DNA of 18,581 bases from Halovenus sp. (GTDB lineage Archaea > Halobacteriota > Halobacteria > Halobacteriales > Haloarculaceae): NCBI GenBank assembly GCA_028275145.1, contig JAQCNG010000278.1, forward strand, positions 1 through 18,581, in the 5' to 3' direction. Under the pieces are notes generated by a model. That model was not told where the DNA came from, made no database searches, and worked only from the letters and a program-made list of their open reading frames with translations. This document shows, piece by piece, positions 7,064 through 15,229 of this stretch. The position numbers and the translations under genes are program-made. Within the stretch, counting starts at the first letter, position 1; each line of letters begins with the position of its first letter.

Positions 7064-8167
7064 ATGAGTAGAAAAGAGGACGTCGAGGCGGCACTCCTGC
7101 GCCTGCGACCCGTCGTGAACGAGGCGCTCTCCGACGTTGTGGACGGTTCCCCGCCGGAGCAACTCACGAGCGCCTCCCAGCACCTGATCGACGCCGGCGG
7201 CAAGCGGTTGCGGCCGGTCATCCTCCTGCTCGCGGCGGAGGCGGTGGCCGACCGCCACATCTCCGACGGAACGGACGGCGATGCGACAGCCGGTGACAAC
7301 CCCGGGAGCCGGTTGCCCGGGATACCCGACGACCCCTCGGATTACCGCCATTTTCCCGCCGCAGACGGTCGCGGTGTCGACGTGCTCACCGCGGCGGCCT
7401 GTGTCGAGGTGGTCCACACGTTCTCGCTCATCCACGACGACATTCTCGACGACGACGACGTGCGCCGCGGCGTGCCGGCCGTCCACCAGCAGTACGGCGA
7501 CGAGATGGCGATTCTCGCGGGTGACAAGCTGTTTGCCCGCTCGTTCGAACTGCTGCTCGAAACCGGTGCGTCGCCCGCGAACTCGGTCCCCGCGCTCGGG
7601 ATGCTCTCACGGACCTGTGTCAAACTCTGTGAGGGCGAGGGGCTCGACATCTCCTTCGAGGACCGCGATGGCGTCTCTGTGCCGGAGTACCTGCAGATGG
7701 TCGACCTGAAAACGGGTGTGCTGTTCGCCGCGACGGCGAGTATCCCCGCCGTCGTGCTGGGGCACAAGGAGGCGGTCGACCCGCTCGCGGGCTACGGCCG
7801 CGAGGTGGGGCGGGCGTTCCAGATAAAAGACGACCTGCTCGACCTGACAGCCTCGACGGAGGCTCTGGGCAAACAGCGCGGGAGCGACCTCGTCGAGGGC
7901 AAACAGACCATCGTGACCGCACACGCCCGCGAGCAGGGTATCGACGTCGACAATCTCGTCGAGAGCGAGACACTCGAGGAGGTGACCGAGGACGAGATCG
8001 ACGACGCTGTCGAACAACTCGAGGACGCCGGCAGCATCGCGTACGCCCGGGACATGGCCCGTGACTGTGTCGAGCGGGGCAAGGAACACCTCTCTGCGCT
8101 CCCGGACACACGACCGCGGCAGTTGCTCACCGACATCGCCGAGCATCTGGTCGAACGCGAGAAGTAG
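7064..8167 (+). CDS. idsA: Polyprenyl diphosphate synthase (geranylgeranyl diphosphate type)
   Basis: 367-aa trans-prenyltransferase that condenses isopentenyl diphosphate with allylic diphosphates to make the C20 (possibly C25) chains of archaeal ether lipids and related isoprenoids; cytosolic. The substrate site GGKRLRP is at 45-51. The first Asp-rich motif is DDILD (125-129) and the second is DDLLD (256-260). Phe120, five residues before the first motif, is the kind of aromatic residue known in archaeal type I enzymes to limit the product to C20. A Gly/Asp/Pro-rich insertion of some 20 residues (about 67-95) enlarges the segment between the GGKRLRP helix and the first motif. ATG 7064 is preferred over an upstream in-frame start at 6956, whose extra 36 residues are Arg/Gly-rich and precede the Shine-Dalgarno-like site. 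It is convergent with the DUF5799-like gene. Confidence 0.93.
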   Translation: MSRKEDVEAALLRLRPVVNEALSDVVDGSPPEQLTSASQHLIDAGGKRLRPVILLLAAEAVADRHISDGTDGDATAGDNPGSRLPGIPDDPSDYRHFPAADGRGVDVLTAAACVEVVHTFSLIHDDILDDDDVRRGVPAVHQQYGDEMAILAGDKLFARSFELLLETGASPANSVPALGMLSRTCVKLCEGEGLDISFEDRDGVSVPEYLQMVDLKTGVLFAATASIPAVVLGHKEAVDPLAGYGREVGRAFQIKDDLLDLTASTEALGKQRGSDLVEGKQTIVTAHAREQGIDVDNLVESETLEEVTEDEIDDAVEQLEDAGSIAYARDMARDCVERGKEHLSALPDTRPRQLLTDIAEHLVEREK

Positions 8168-8342
8168 CCCTCCCGGTGACTCCCGCTGTTCGTGGCCGCT
8201 CGACGCCTCTGTTCCGTGACCGTCCGAGACAGGTCTCCGACCGAACTCGATGGGGCTATCGAGCGACACGGCGACGCCCGTCCCGACGGGGGTCTGTGGA
8301 CACATCGACAGCGAGGAACCGACGCTGTCTCGCGGGGCGTGC

Positions 8343-8786
8343 TCACTCCCGGGCCGCCTGTCCACAGACCTCCGCCCACCGGCCCTGCTGTTCGAGGAAC
8401 TCCTGCAGTTCCCGGGCGTACTCCCCGGCGAGAGTGTTCGCCGCGTCGAGTTTCTCCTCGTCCACACCGTCGTCGGACCCGCCGGATAGCAGGCCACGCA
8501 GACGACCCAGCAGGCCGTCCCCGCCCGACTGACCGCCCCTACCCGGCCGGGCACCCATCCCCTGCGGGATGCTCTCCAGTTCCGGGATAATCTGCTCGAC
8601 GTTCTGTGTGTCCGCGACGAGCGTCGCCCGCTCCGGCGTTCCCGGGTCGTCGATGCGGAACTCGACGGCGGTCATTATCAGCCCCCACTGCTGGTTGCTG
8701 AACTCGGAGTCTCTGACCTGTTGCTGGAACTGCTTGTCGACCTGCATCCGCGCGCCGGTTATGCTGTCCGTCCACGCGTCGCTCAT
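8343..8786 (-). CDS. Haloarchaeal DUF5799-like protein
   Basis: 147-aa protein without known function. I recognise its layout from the haloarchaeal DUF5799 family. An N-terminal segment (SDAWTDSITGARMQVDKQF, then FSNQQWGLIMTAVEFRI) is followed by a strand carrying PERATLVADT. A Gly-rich linker comes next (about 79-105, containing LLGRLRGLLSGGSDDG), and then a C-terminal helix (LAGEYARELQEFLEQQGRW). There are no membrane segments and no catalytic motif that I can name. ATG 8786 has only a weak T-rich element upstream (about 8808-8815 on the other strand). It lies 169 bp after serA on the same strand and may have its own promoter. The family call is from memory. Confidence 0.75.
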   Translation of the reverse strand: MSDAWTDSITGARMQVDKQFQQQVRDSEFSNQQWGLIMTAVEFRIDDPGTPERATLVADTQNVEQIIPELESIPQGMGARPGRGGQSGGDGLLGRLRGLLSGGSDDGVDEEKLDAANTLAGEYARELQEFLEQQGRWAEVCGQAARE

Positions 8787-8955
8787 AAACCATCGTACGG
8801 GGGCGACTCATTTCAGCGTTCGGTCACGGTGTCGCCGGCATCCTCGTCGCCCTGGCGGGCTACGCCGGCAGCCGGGTGTCCGAGACGCTCTCCTGTCCCC
8901 CGATATCGCCGGCGAACACCGGCCGGGTGGCCCCCCGGAAGCGAGGGCAGTACAG

Positions 8956-10545
8956 CTACTCCCCGTTGTCGAGCGAGATGTGGCTGGTGTGGACGATGCG
9001 CTCGTCGGACTCGAGTTCGTCCAGCACCGACTCGGGAACCGGGTCGTCGAGGTTGTACACCGACAGGGCCTCGCCGCCGATTGTCTCGCGACCGTTGAAC
9101 ATCCCGGCGATGTTGATATCCGCGTCGCCCAGCACCGAACCGATGAAGCCGATAACTCCGGGCACGTCGTCGTTGTAGGCGACGAGCATGTGTCCGTAGG
9201 GGACAGCGTCGACACGGTAGCCGTCGATACGGACGATACGGGAGTCCTTGCCGGCGAACTGCGTCCCGCAGACGCTGACGCTGTCGTCGCCGTTGGCGAC
9301 GGTGACGGTCACGAGCGACTGGAAGTCCTCGGCCTGGTGGGTTTTCGACTCTGTGACCTCGATGCCACGCTGTGTCGCGACCTGTGGCGCGTTGACAGCG
9401 TTGACCTGCCACTCCAGAGGTACGAACACACCCTTCAGCGCGCTCGCGGTCACCAGGTCGACGTCCTCGTCGGCGATATCGCCGGCGTAGGTAATCTCGA
9501 CCCGCTCGACGCGCCGGTCGAACAGCTGGACGGCAATCTCGCCGGCCGTGTCGGCCAGGTCGATGTACGGCTCGATTGCGGGAAACGAGCTCTCGTCGAC
9601 AGAGGGCGCGTTCAGGGCGTTGCGCACCGGTTCCTCGGCGAACGCCGCGAGCACCTGCTCGGCTGTCGAGAGGGCGACGTTTTTCTGGGCTGCCGCCGTC
9701 GACGCACCCAGGTGCGGGGTGACGATGACGTTCTCGACGGCGAGCAGCGGGTTCTCCGGTGAGACCGGTTCCTCCGCGAACACGTCGACGGCAGCACCCT
9801 CCAGGGTGCTGTCCGCGACGGCCGCCGCGAGCGCCGTCTCGTCGACGATACCGCCGCGGGCACAGTTGACGACGTACCCCCCCTCGAGCAGGGCGAGTTC
9901 GTCTGCTCCGATCATCTGCTCGGTCTCGTCTGTCAGCGGTGTGTGGATGGTGATGATGTCGGCCCGCTCGAGACAGGTCTCGAGGTCGTCGACCAGTTCC
10001 GCGCCCAGCTGTTCGGCGCGGTCCTCGCTGATGTAGGGGTCGAACGTGACAATCTCCATGCCGACGGCACCGAGTCGCTTTGCCACCTCCTGCCCGACGC
10101 GGCCGAACCCGATGACACCGAGGGTCTTGTCGTTGACCTCGGTGCCGAGGAACTCCCCTTTCGCCCAGTCGCCGGTCTGCAGGCGGGCGTGGGCCTGTGG
10201 AATCGACCGCGCCGTGGCGAAGGTCATCGCGACCGTGTGCTCGGCGGCCGCGCGGACGTTGCCCTCCGGCGCGTTCGCGACGATGACACCGTTGTCCGTT
10301 GCGGCCTCGATGTCGATGTTGTCGACACCGATGCCCGCCCGTCCCACGATGCGCAACTCGGGGGCGCCCTCCAACACCTCCCGTGTCACCTCGGTCCCCG
10401 AGCGGACGACGAGCGCCGACGCGTCGGCGATTGCCCCGAGCAACTCCTCGTGGCTCAGGTCGTAGGCTGTCTCGACCGTGTGGCCCTCCACCCGAAGGAG
10501 TTCGAGTCCCGCGTCCGCGATGGGGTCCGTGACCAGCACTTGCAT
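8956..10545 (-). CDS. serA: D-3-phosphoglycerate dehydrogenase
   Basis: NAD-dependent oxidation of 3-phosphoglycerate to phosphohydroxypyruvate, the first step of serine synthesis; cytosolic. The 529-aa length fits the long SerA type: catalytic/NAD domain, intervening (ASB) domain, then a C-terminal ACT domain. The Rossmann motif is GFGRVG (146-151). The Arg-Glu-His active site is visible as Arg230 (CARGG), Glu259 (DVFAEEP) and His278 (TPHLG). The NAPEGN segment (91-96) is typical. The last 70 residues (LVAYNDDVPGVIGFIG, then DINIAGM) form the ACT domain, usually a site for serine feedback. The start at 10545 gives the normal MQVLVTDPI; a longer frame to 10728 adds unrelated basic sequence. 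A good TATA element sits 27 nt upstream. serB is not nearby. Confidence 0.96.
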   Translation of the reverse strand: MQVLVTDPIADAGLELLRVEGHTVETAYDLSHEELLGAIADASALVVRSGTEVTREVLEGAPELRIVGRAGIGVDNIDIEAATDNGVIVANAPEGNVRAAAEHTVAMTFATARSIPQAHARLQTGDWAKGEFLGTEVNDKTLGVIGFGRVGQEVAKRLGAVGMEIVTFDPYISEDRAEQLGAELVDDLETCLERADIITIHTPLTDETEQMIGADELALLEGGYVVNCARGGIVDETALAAAVADSTLEGAAVDVFAEEPVSPENPLLAVENVIVTPHLGASTAAAQKNVALSTAEQVLAAFAEEPVRNALNAPSVDESSFPAIEPYIDLADTAGEIAVQLFDRRVERVEITYAGDIADEDVDLVTASALKGVFVPLEWQVNAVNAPQVATQRGIEVTESKTHQAEDFQSLVTVTVANGDDSVSVCGTQFAGKDSRIVRIDGYRVDAVPYGHMLVAYNDDVPGVIGFIGSVLGDADINIAGMFNGRETIGGEALSVYNLDDPVPESVLDELESDERIVHTSHISLDNGE

Positions 10546-10566
10546 ACCCAACGGTACTTGCCACCG

Positions 10567-10575
10567 GCTATAACG
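10567..10575 (-). promoter_or_regulatory. TATA element of serA
   Basis: On the minus strand CGTTATAGC is centred about 26 nt before ATG 10545. With no room for a ribosome site, the transcript is probably leaderless. Confidence 0.6.
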
Positions 10576-10718
10576 CTTGTTTTCTGCCACGCTCCGGGCC
10601 GTGCTCGGTTGCTCTGGGAACTCCCCCACGGAGCCCAGCTCGGCCATCGGCCTCCCGAACCGCTCGGCCGGCGATGGGTCGCTCCGGCGTGAGGACCCGG
10701 CCTGGCATCCGGCGGGAG

Positions 10719-10886
10719 TTATCGCCACTCGGAGAGCGAGACGGCGTCCCCAACTGGTACTGTGAGATATGCGTCGTCCGTGCTGACGTCCGCGATGATG
10801 AGCCGCTCTACCGGGTTCTCCTCTATCGCCGCCATCACTTCACCGTTCGTTTCCACTGCCGCCGGTTCGACAGCATCGGACTTCAT
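10719..10886 (-). CDS. Small conserved haloarchaeal protein (55 aa, DUF7556-like)
   Basis: A 55-aa acidic protein beginning MKSDAVEPAAVETNG and ending in VGDAVSLSEWR. The core reads VERLIIADVSTDDAYLTVP. It resembles a group of very short haloarchaeal proteins with an 'IADV..DDA.L.VP......L.EW' pattern; I believe this is DUF7556 but cannot confirm the number. It is supported as a real gene by its acidic composition, this pattern, and a strong TATA element (TTTATA on the minus strand, 10911-10917) centred 28 nt before the ATG. No function can be assigned; the size would fit a small binding or regulatory protein. It is the gene upstream of serA on the same strand, 173 bp apart, and diverges from the zinc-ribbon gene. 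Confidence 0.78.
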   Translation of the reverse strand: MKSDAVEPAAVETNGEVMAAIEENPVERLIIADVSTDDAYLTVPVGDAVSLSEWR

Positions 10887-10910
10887 GTGTGTGAATATGT
10901 ACCAATCACG

Positions 10911-10917
10911 TATAAAT
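10911..10917 (-). promoter_or_regulatory. TATA element of the 55-aa gene
   Basis: TATAAAT on the + strand reads ATTTATA on the minus strand, centred 28 nt before ATG 10886. It is the best TATA match in the window. Confidence 0.7.
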
Positions 10918-10949
10918 TCATCGATTGACAGCCACCCAATCGCTTGACA

Positions 10950-10966
10950 GCGCGGCCGTGCCGCGC
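10950..10966. repeat. Perfect inverted repeat in the divergent intergenic region
   Basis: GCGCGGC and GCCGCGC are separated by three bases (CGT). It lies between two divergent promoters (10911-10917 and 11083-11090), behind both. It could be an operator or just a GC-rich hairpin. Confidence 0.45.
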
Positions 10967-11082
10967 ACTCCCGTCGTGTCGTGTCGGACCAGTTGATGTC
11001 ACTGGATGGCGTTCATACACGGCCTCTGCCCTCAGGTGACACCCGAGCGCCTCACGACCTCTCGTGGCTAGAACTGGCAACA

Positions 11083-11090
11083 ATTTTAAG
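11083..11090 (+). promoter_or_regulatory. Possible TATA element of the zinc-ribbon gene
   Basis: ATTTTAAG is centred about 33 nt before ATG 11120. That is slightly longer than the usual leaderless spacing and would give a leader of only a few bases. Confidence 0.45.
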
Positions 11091-11119
11091 TGACATGGGT
11101 GCGTAGAGACGGCAAGGCG

Positions 11120-11401
11120 ATGCCCGCTACCTGGGTGGTCGTCGCAGTCGGGGCGTTGCTGGTCGTCCATCTGGCACTGGTAGCACTCGCCATCCGCCGG
11201 GACAGCAGATACCCCATTACACGCGTCGACCCCCGGGACACGGAGCAGACCGGCCACGACACCGGGATAGTCCGGTGCCGGGAGTGTGGCGCGACGAACG
11301 AGGCGGGGTACCGGTACTGCCGGGCGTGTGTCGGCGAACTGCCGACGGGCGTCTCGCCGGTGACCGCCGACTCCGGGGGCGAGAGTCGGCGCACCACTTG
11401 A
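11120..11401 (+). CDS. Membrane-anchored zinc-ribbon protein
   Basis: 93-aa protein of unknown function. Residues 5-24 (VVVAVGALLVVHLALVALA region) form one membrane helix, followed by basic residues (RRDSR), which puts the rest on the cytoplasmic side. A four-cysteine zinc ribbon follows: C53/C56 and C67/C70 (CRECG, then YCRAC). The tail is short and disordered. An in-frame GTG at 11090 would add ten residues but falls inside the TATA-like element, so ATG 11120 is preferred. Such small anchored zinc ribbons are common in haloarchaea; I recall them under names such as DUF7577, without certainty. It ends 33 nt before pth2. Confidence 0.75.
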   Translation: MPATWVVVAVGALLVVHLALVALAIRRDSRYPITRVDPRDTEQTGHDTGIVRCRECGATNEAGYRYCRACVGELPTGVSPVTADSGGESRRTT

Positions 11402-11402
11402 G

Positions 11403-11410
11403 CCTTTTTT
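11403..11410 (+). promoter_or_regulatory. T-rich element before pth2
   Basis: CCTTTTTT starts one base after the zinc-ribbon stop codon and is centred about 28 nt before ATG 11435. It can serve as the TATA element of pth2, as a T-tract terminator for the upstream gene, or both. Confidence 0.45.
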
Positions 11411-11434
11411 GTGGCCGGCCCCCGAAGTGTGTGT

Positions 11435-11773
11435 ATGAAACAGGCCATCGTCGCGCGCGCAGACCTGGGTATGGGCGAGGGGAAACTGGCCGCACAGGTC
11501 GCACACGCCTCGCTGCAGGCGTTCGAGACTGCCGACGGGCGTGCCGGCCGCGAGTGGAAGGGTGACGGCCAGAAGAAGGTGGTGTTGCGCGCACACAGCG
11601 AGTCCGAACTGTTCGAACTCGCGGAGCGGGCGGATGTTGACGGCCTCCCGCACGCGCTCGTGCGCGACGCCGGTCACACGCAACTCGAACCCGGCACGAC
11701 CACCGCGCTCGCTGTCGGCCCCGCGGCCGATGACCGTGTCGACGGCGTGACGGGCGACCTCTCGCTGTACTGA
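11435..11773 (+). CDS. pth2: Peptidyl-tRNA hydrolase, type 2
   Basis: 112-aa Pth2-family enzyme (PF01981) that hydrolyses peptidyl-tRNAs released prematurely from ribosomes, recycling tRNA; cytosolic. The family pattern is complete. [21 protein letters not shown] (1-21) includes the catalytic-region lysine and the M-G-x-GK stretch, followed by QVAHAS (21-26). VVLRAHSE (49-56) comes next, then [13 protein letters not shown] (76-88) and TALAVGPA near the end. The length matches archaeal Pth2 exactly. ATG 11435 is chosen over an in-frame GTG eight codons upstream because the family begins with MKQ. The gene is followed after about 90 bp by the promoter of the duplicated DUF4129/DUF58 operon; no functional link is evident. 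Confidence 0.95.
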   Translation: MKQAIVARADLGMGEGKLAAQVAHASLQAFETADGRAGREWKGDGQKKVVLRAHSESELFELAERADVDGLPHALVRDAGHTQLEPGTTTALAVGPAADDRVDGVTGDLSLY

Positions 11774-11836
11774 CGACGGCGCGCGATTACCCACAGAGTG
11801 CGATTGTGCTCCCGGGTCTGTGGTCCTCTGCACAAC

Positions 11837-11844
11837 GTATAATT
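11837..11844 (+). promoter_or_regulatory. TATA element of cassette copy 1
   Basis: GTATAATT is followed by 22 nt and then GTG 11867. The same ATAATT-22 nt-GTG arrangement occurs at copy 2, which supports both the promoter and the GTG start. Confidence 0.65.
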
Positions 11845-11866
11845 CGACGCGACCCCCAGACAGTGT

Positions 11867-12760
11867 GTGAACCGCCGCACCGTGGTCATCCTTGGGGTTG
11901 CGGTCACCGCTATCGTCGCCATCAGTCTCTCGGCCGCGACGCTGACAGCGACAGTCGAGTCCGAGGGGGACGGGTCGGGTTCGGAGCGACTGGGCGGGGA
12001 CAGTCAGTTCGGGCTGAATCTCACCGACGACAACGTGACCGAATCGGGGGACTCCGACACAGCGCCGGGGTTGTGGCGATGGGTCGTGCTCGGTTTCGTG
12101 GCGCTCGCGGTGGTGTCGTCGCTTTTCGCACCCCGGCGGACGGCGAAACTGGTTGTCACGTTCGTGAGTCTCGCGGTGATGCTGTGGCTGCTGATGCTCG
12201 TCGACCTCGAGTTCGCGTTCGAGGGCGGCCTGTTTCCCTGGGAGGGCAACTCCGGGACTGGGCTCGACTCGGGTACGGGGGGGCAGGACGACCTGCAGAG
12301 TCCGCTCGTGCTCGCGGTCGTCGCGCTCGTGTCGGTCGCGGTTCTCGGGGCCTTGCTCCTCTCGCGTCGCCGGGAGGGAGAGGCGGCCACGGAACAGGCC
12401 GAGAGCGAGGAAACCAGGACCGAGGACGGTGACGACACCACAGCGCTCGGTAGCATCGCCGGCCGGGCGGCCGACCGCATCGAGGCAGGCGACAGCGGCA
12501 ACGATGCGGCGGCAAACGAGGTCTACCGCGCCTGGCGGGAGATGACCGCACAACTCGACCTGGACGACCCGGCGACGGCCACGCCGGGCGAGTTCCAGGA
12601 CCACGCAATCGCGGCTGGCATGTCACCCGACGACGTGCGCGAACTGACGGGACTGTTCGAACGGGTGCGCTACGGGGGGGAGTCGGCGACCGCAGCCCGG
12701 GAGGAGCGTGCGGTGCAGGTGCTGCGGCGCATCGAGTCGACCTACGGTGAGAGCCGATGA
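11867..12760 (+). CDS. DUF4129-domain membrane protein, copy 1
   Basis: 297-aa protein. Residues 6-28 are a membrane helix or uncleaved signal, followed by an acidic loop (31-67). Helices at about 69-87 and 94-112 form a hairpin, and a fourth lies at about 146-166. The cytoplasmic tail (167-297) carries a DUF4129 domain (PF13559, about 217-290) with EVYRAWREM and LTGLFERVRYGGE. DUF4129 domains often form the C-terminus of transglutaminase-like membrane proteins in MoxR/DUF58 clusters; no transglutaminase domain is present here. The GTG start 11867 is leaderless by promoter spacing. The stop overlaps the next ATG by 4 nt (ATGA), with GGTGA at 12746-12750 as ribosome site. The function is unknown; a structural or regulatory role in a membrane complex with the next two proteins is inferred. 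Confidence 0.88.
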   Translation: MNRRTVVILGVAVTAIVAISLSAATLTATVESEGDGSGSERLGGDSQFGLNLTDDNVTESGDSDTAPGLWRWVVLGFVALAVVSSLFAPRRTAKLVVTFVSLAVMLWLLMLVDLEFAFEGGLFPWEGNSGTGLDSGTGGQDDLQSPLVLAVVALVSVAVLGALLLSRRREGEAATEQAESEETRTEDGDDTTALGSIAGRAADRIEAGDSGNDAAANEVYRAWREMTAQLDLDDPATATPGEFQDHAIAAGMSPDDVRELTGLFERVRYGGESATAAREERAVQVLRRIESTYGESR

Positions 12761-14643
12761 ACCGCCGGCGGGTGCTCGTTGCCGCCGGGTTCGGTCTCTT
12801 TGCGGTCAGTCTCGCCGAGCTGGTCCGGCCCGGGGTGTCGCCGATTCCGGGTGACGAGCTCCTGCTCACCGCGGTTGGAGCGGTCGCGCTGCTGTACGCG
12901 GTGGCGGCCGCGCTCACCCGCCGCCGGACCGGACCAGAGCGCGTCGAGACGCCGGACGTCGAACTGCCCGAACCGGCCACCGTGCCGGGTGACGACATCG
13001 GCGCTGTGCTCCAGCGGTTCCCCGGTGCAGAGCGGGTCTACGCCGGTGCCGGCACGTCCCGGCGAAACGGACTCCGGCGTGCGGCCGTCGCAGTCCTCAC
13101 CCGATACCGGGGGCTGGAGCCTGGGGCGGCACGACAGCAGGTGGCCGAGGGTGCCTGGACCGACGACTCCGACGCCGCCAGGTTTCTCGCCGACCGGCGT
13201 CTCTCCTCCTCGCTCGGACAACGGGTCCGGCGGTTCGTCGCCCCCGACTCCGGCCGGGAGCGCGCCCTCGACCGGACCGTCGACGCAATCGCGGCGGTTG
13301 CCGGGGTCCAGACAGACGAGGAGTCTCCGGGCGACCCCGAGACGACGAACGAAACTGGCACGACACACCTGGCCGGCAAGACCGGGGTCCGGCGACGGAC
13401 GCGACACTGGGCCGGCGTCAGCGTGGTCGTGCTGGTCTGTCTGGCTGTCGGGTTGCTCCTGGAGGAGCCGGGCGTGTTGCTGGCGGGCGTCGTCGCGGTG
13501 GGGTACGCGGCATACGCCCGGGTGGGACCGCAGACGTCTGTGGACCTGTCTGCCGCCCGGTCGCTCGACGACACCGAACCCGACCCCGGCGACGACGTCT
13601 CGGTGACAGTCACAGTCACGAACGAGGGGGGGTTCTGTCCGGACCTCCGCATCGTCGACGGTGTCCCCGAGTCACTCGCGGTCACAGACGGTTCACCCCG
13701 TCGCGGTGCCAGACTCCGCGAGGGCGAGTCGGTCACGTTCTCGTACACGGTGCAGGCCCGCCAGGGCACCCACGAGTTCGGCCCGACACAGGTGGTCGCC
13801 CGGACCCTCTCGAACTCGACAGAGCAGGAACTGGCGGTGGGTCAGGAGACGACAGTCACCGCGGTGCCGCCGCTCCGACCGGTCCAGGAGTCGGTTCCGC
13901 TCCGCCGCCAGCCAACACAGTACGCCGGCCGGGCACCGACCGACTCCGGCGGCGAGGGTATCGAGTTCCACACGGTCAGGGAGTACAGGCCCGGCGACAG
14001 CATGGCCCGCATCGACTGGAACCGGCGGGCCCGGACCGGCGAGTTGACCACACTGGAGTTTCGCCGCGAGCGGGCGACACGGGTGGTGCTCCTGGTCGAT
14101 GCCCGCTCGACTGCCCGCGTCGGTCACGACCCCGGGGCCCCGGACGCCGTCGAGCGGTCTCTCGGGGCCACCCAGCGGGTGTTTCCGGCGCTACTGTCGG
14201 AGGGTCACCAGGTGGGTATCGCGGCGTTCGGCCCGGCGGAGTGTTTCCTGGCCCCCGACACCGGCACGAGTCACCGCCAGCGCGGGCGTGACCTGCTCGC
14301 AACCCACCCCGCGTTCAATACCGACCCCGGCGCCGACGGGACCCGACACACCTGGGGTCTCAGGTTCCGCAAGCAACTGCCGGACAACACCCAGTTGGTG
14401 CTGTTCTCGCCGCTGCTCGACCCGCGGGTCGTCCGGGTCGTGCGGACACTCGAGGCACACGGTCACCCGGTGACAGTCCTCAGCCCGGACCCGACGGCGA
14501 CGGAGACACCCGGCCAGCGGTTGATGCGTGCCCGTCGCCGTCTGCTGGTGACCGACCTGCGACAGACCGGCGTGCCGGTGCTCGACTGGCCCCCCGGGAC
14601 ACCGCTCGAGGAGACTCTCAAGCGGGAGGTGGCGACACGATGA
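12757..14643 (+). CDS. DUF58-domain membrane protein with extra N-terminal domain, copy 1
   Basis: 628-aa protein. Membrane helices lie at about 6-24 and 35-53. A cytoplasmic region (54-215) with a conserved VLTRYRGLEPG segment (113-123) follows, then a second hairpin (219-254). A beta-sandwich resembling CARDB/DUF11-type folds (262-370) comes next, and then the DUF58 core (PF01882; EFHTVREYRPGD at 403-414, ARIDWNRRARTGEL at 417-430). The rest is a vWA-like fold, but the metal motif is degenerate (D448-A-R-S-T). From memory, related haloarchaeal clusters have a small separate membrane protein (DUF7269-like) next to a DUF58 protein of some 430 aa; here they look fused. DUF58 proteins usually work with MoxR ATPases. 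It overlaps the next gene by 4 nt; GGGAGGTGG before it is the ribosome site. Confidence 0.9.
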   Translation: MNRRRVLVAAGFGLFAVSLAELVRPGVSPIPGDELLLTAVGAVALLYAVAAALTRRRTGPERVETPDVELPEPATVPGDDIGAVLQRFPGAERVYAGAGTSRRNGLRRAAVAVLTRYRGLEPGAARQQVAEGAWTDDSDAARFLADRRLSSSLGQRVRRFVAPDSGRERALDRTVDAIAAVAGVQTDEESPGDPETTNETGTTHLAGKTGVRRRTRHWAGVSVVVLVCLAVGLLLEEPGVLLAGVVAVGYAAYARVGPQTSVDLSAARSLDDTEPDPGDDVSVTVTVTNEGGFCPDLRIVDGVPESLAVTDGSPRRGARLREGESVTFSYTVQARQGTHEFGPTQVVARTLSNSTEQELAVGQETTVTAVPPLRPVQESVPLRRQPTQYAGRAPTDSGGEGIEFHTVREYRPGDSMARIDWNRRARTGELTTLEFRRERATRVVLLVDARSTARVGHDPGAPDAVERSLGATQRVFPALLSEGHQVGIAAFGPAECFLAPDTGTSHRQRGRDLLATHPAFNTDPGADGTRHTWGLRFRKQLPDNTQLVLFSPLLDPRVVRVVRTLEAHGHPVTVLSPDPTATETPGQRLMRARRRLLVTDLRQTGVPVLDWPPGTPLEETLKREVATR

Positions 14644-15185
14644 GCAACGACACGAGCAACGGCGTCGGACCAATCGACCGTTCGCCGACGCACCTGAGCA
14701 GCACGCTCGCCCTGCTCGCGGGGGTGTCGACGGCGGTTCTGAGCGCCTACGCCCAGGTCGCGCTGGGGGCGACGCTGGCCGGACTGCTCGTGCTGGGGCT
14801 CGGACTCGGGGTCGGTCGCCAGTCGCCGGTCACCGTGGGCGGTGGTCTGCTCGTCGCGGGTGTCGTCGCCGCCGGCGTCTCGGGCGCGCCGGTGTCGGCG
14901 ACGGTTCTCGGCATGACGACCGCACTCCTCGCGTTCGACCTGGGGACCACCGCGCTCGGACTCGGCGAGCAACTTGGCCGGGAGGCCCCCACCTCGGAGG
15001 TGGAACTGCTCCACGCGGTGGCGAGCGCCGCCGTCGGACTCGGTGTTGTTGTTCCGGCACTCGCCATCCGCGAGGTTGCAACGGGGGGCCAGCCAGTTTC
15101 GGCCGTGTTCGGCCTGCTGGTGGTGGTGTTGCTCTCGGTGGTCGTGCTCCGGCGGGCCGACCCCCTGTCCGGGCGGCGCGCGTGA
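14640..15185 (+). CDS. Small polytopic membrane protein (DUF7519-like), copy 1
   Basis: 181-aa hydrophobic protein with a short polar N-terminus (MSNDTSNGVGPIDRSPTHLS) and about six membrane segments (roughly 21-39, 41-58, 64-83, 84-104, 122-143, 150-170). It ends in a basic tail (LRRADPLSGRR). I believe it belongs to the haloarchaeal DUF7519 family that accompanies DUF58 genes, but the number is from memory. No catalytic motif is visible. It is translationally coupled to the DUF58 gene through an ATGA overlap and is the last gene of copy 1. 75 nt separate it from the start of copy 2, and these hold the copy 2 promoter. An accessory or anchoring role for the DUF58/DUF4129 proteins is inferred from context only. 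Confidence 0.8.
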   Translation: MSNDTSNGVGPIDRSPTHLSSTLALLAGVSTAVLSAYAQVALGATLAGLLVLGLGLGVGRQSPVTVGGGLLVAGVVAAGVSGAPVSATVLGMTTALLAFDLGTTALGLGEQLGREAPTSEVELLHAVASAAVGLGVVVPALAIREVATGGQPVSAVFGLLVVVLLSVVVLRRADPLSGRRA

Positions 15186-15229
15186 ACACCGCTCGACCGG
15201 GCGGTGAGTCCCGGCGCTCTGCATCGAAG

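Larger units (their letters stand above)
11837..15185 (+). repeat. Cassette copy 1 of a direct tandem duplication
   Basis: Promoter plus three genes (DUF4129, DUF58, polytopic membrane protein) are repeated in the same order at 15231-18576. Corresponding bases are 3394 bp apart at the first start codon and at several places in the DUF58 genes. Nucleotide identity is patchy: near-complete in several blocks and low elsewhere. Confidence 0.9.

Noticed and set aside
6907..7071. A 54-aa open frame upstream of and overlapping idsA
   Set aside because: It is Arg/Gly-rich, has no clear promoter and no recognisable pattern.
8813..10564. Long minus-strand frame overlapping serA in another frame
   Set aside because: Arg/Gly-rich composition; it is a frame-shifted shadow of serA.
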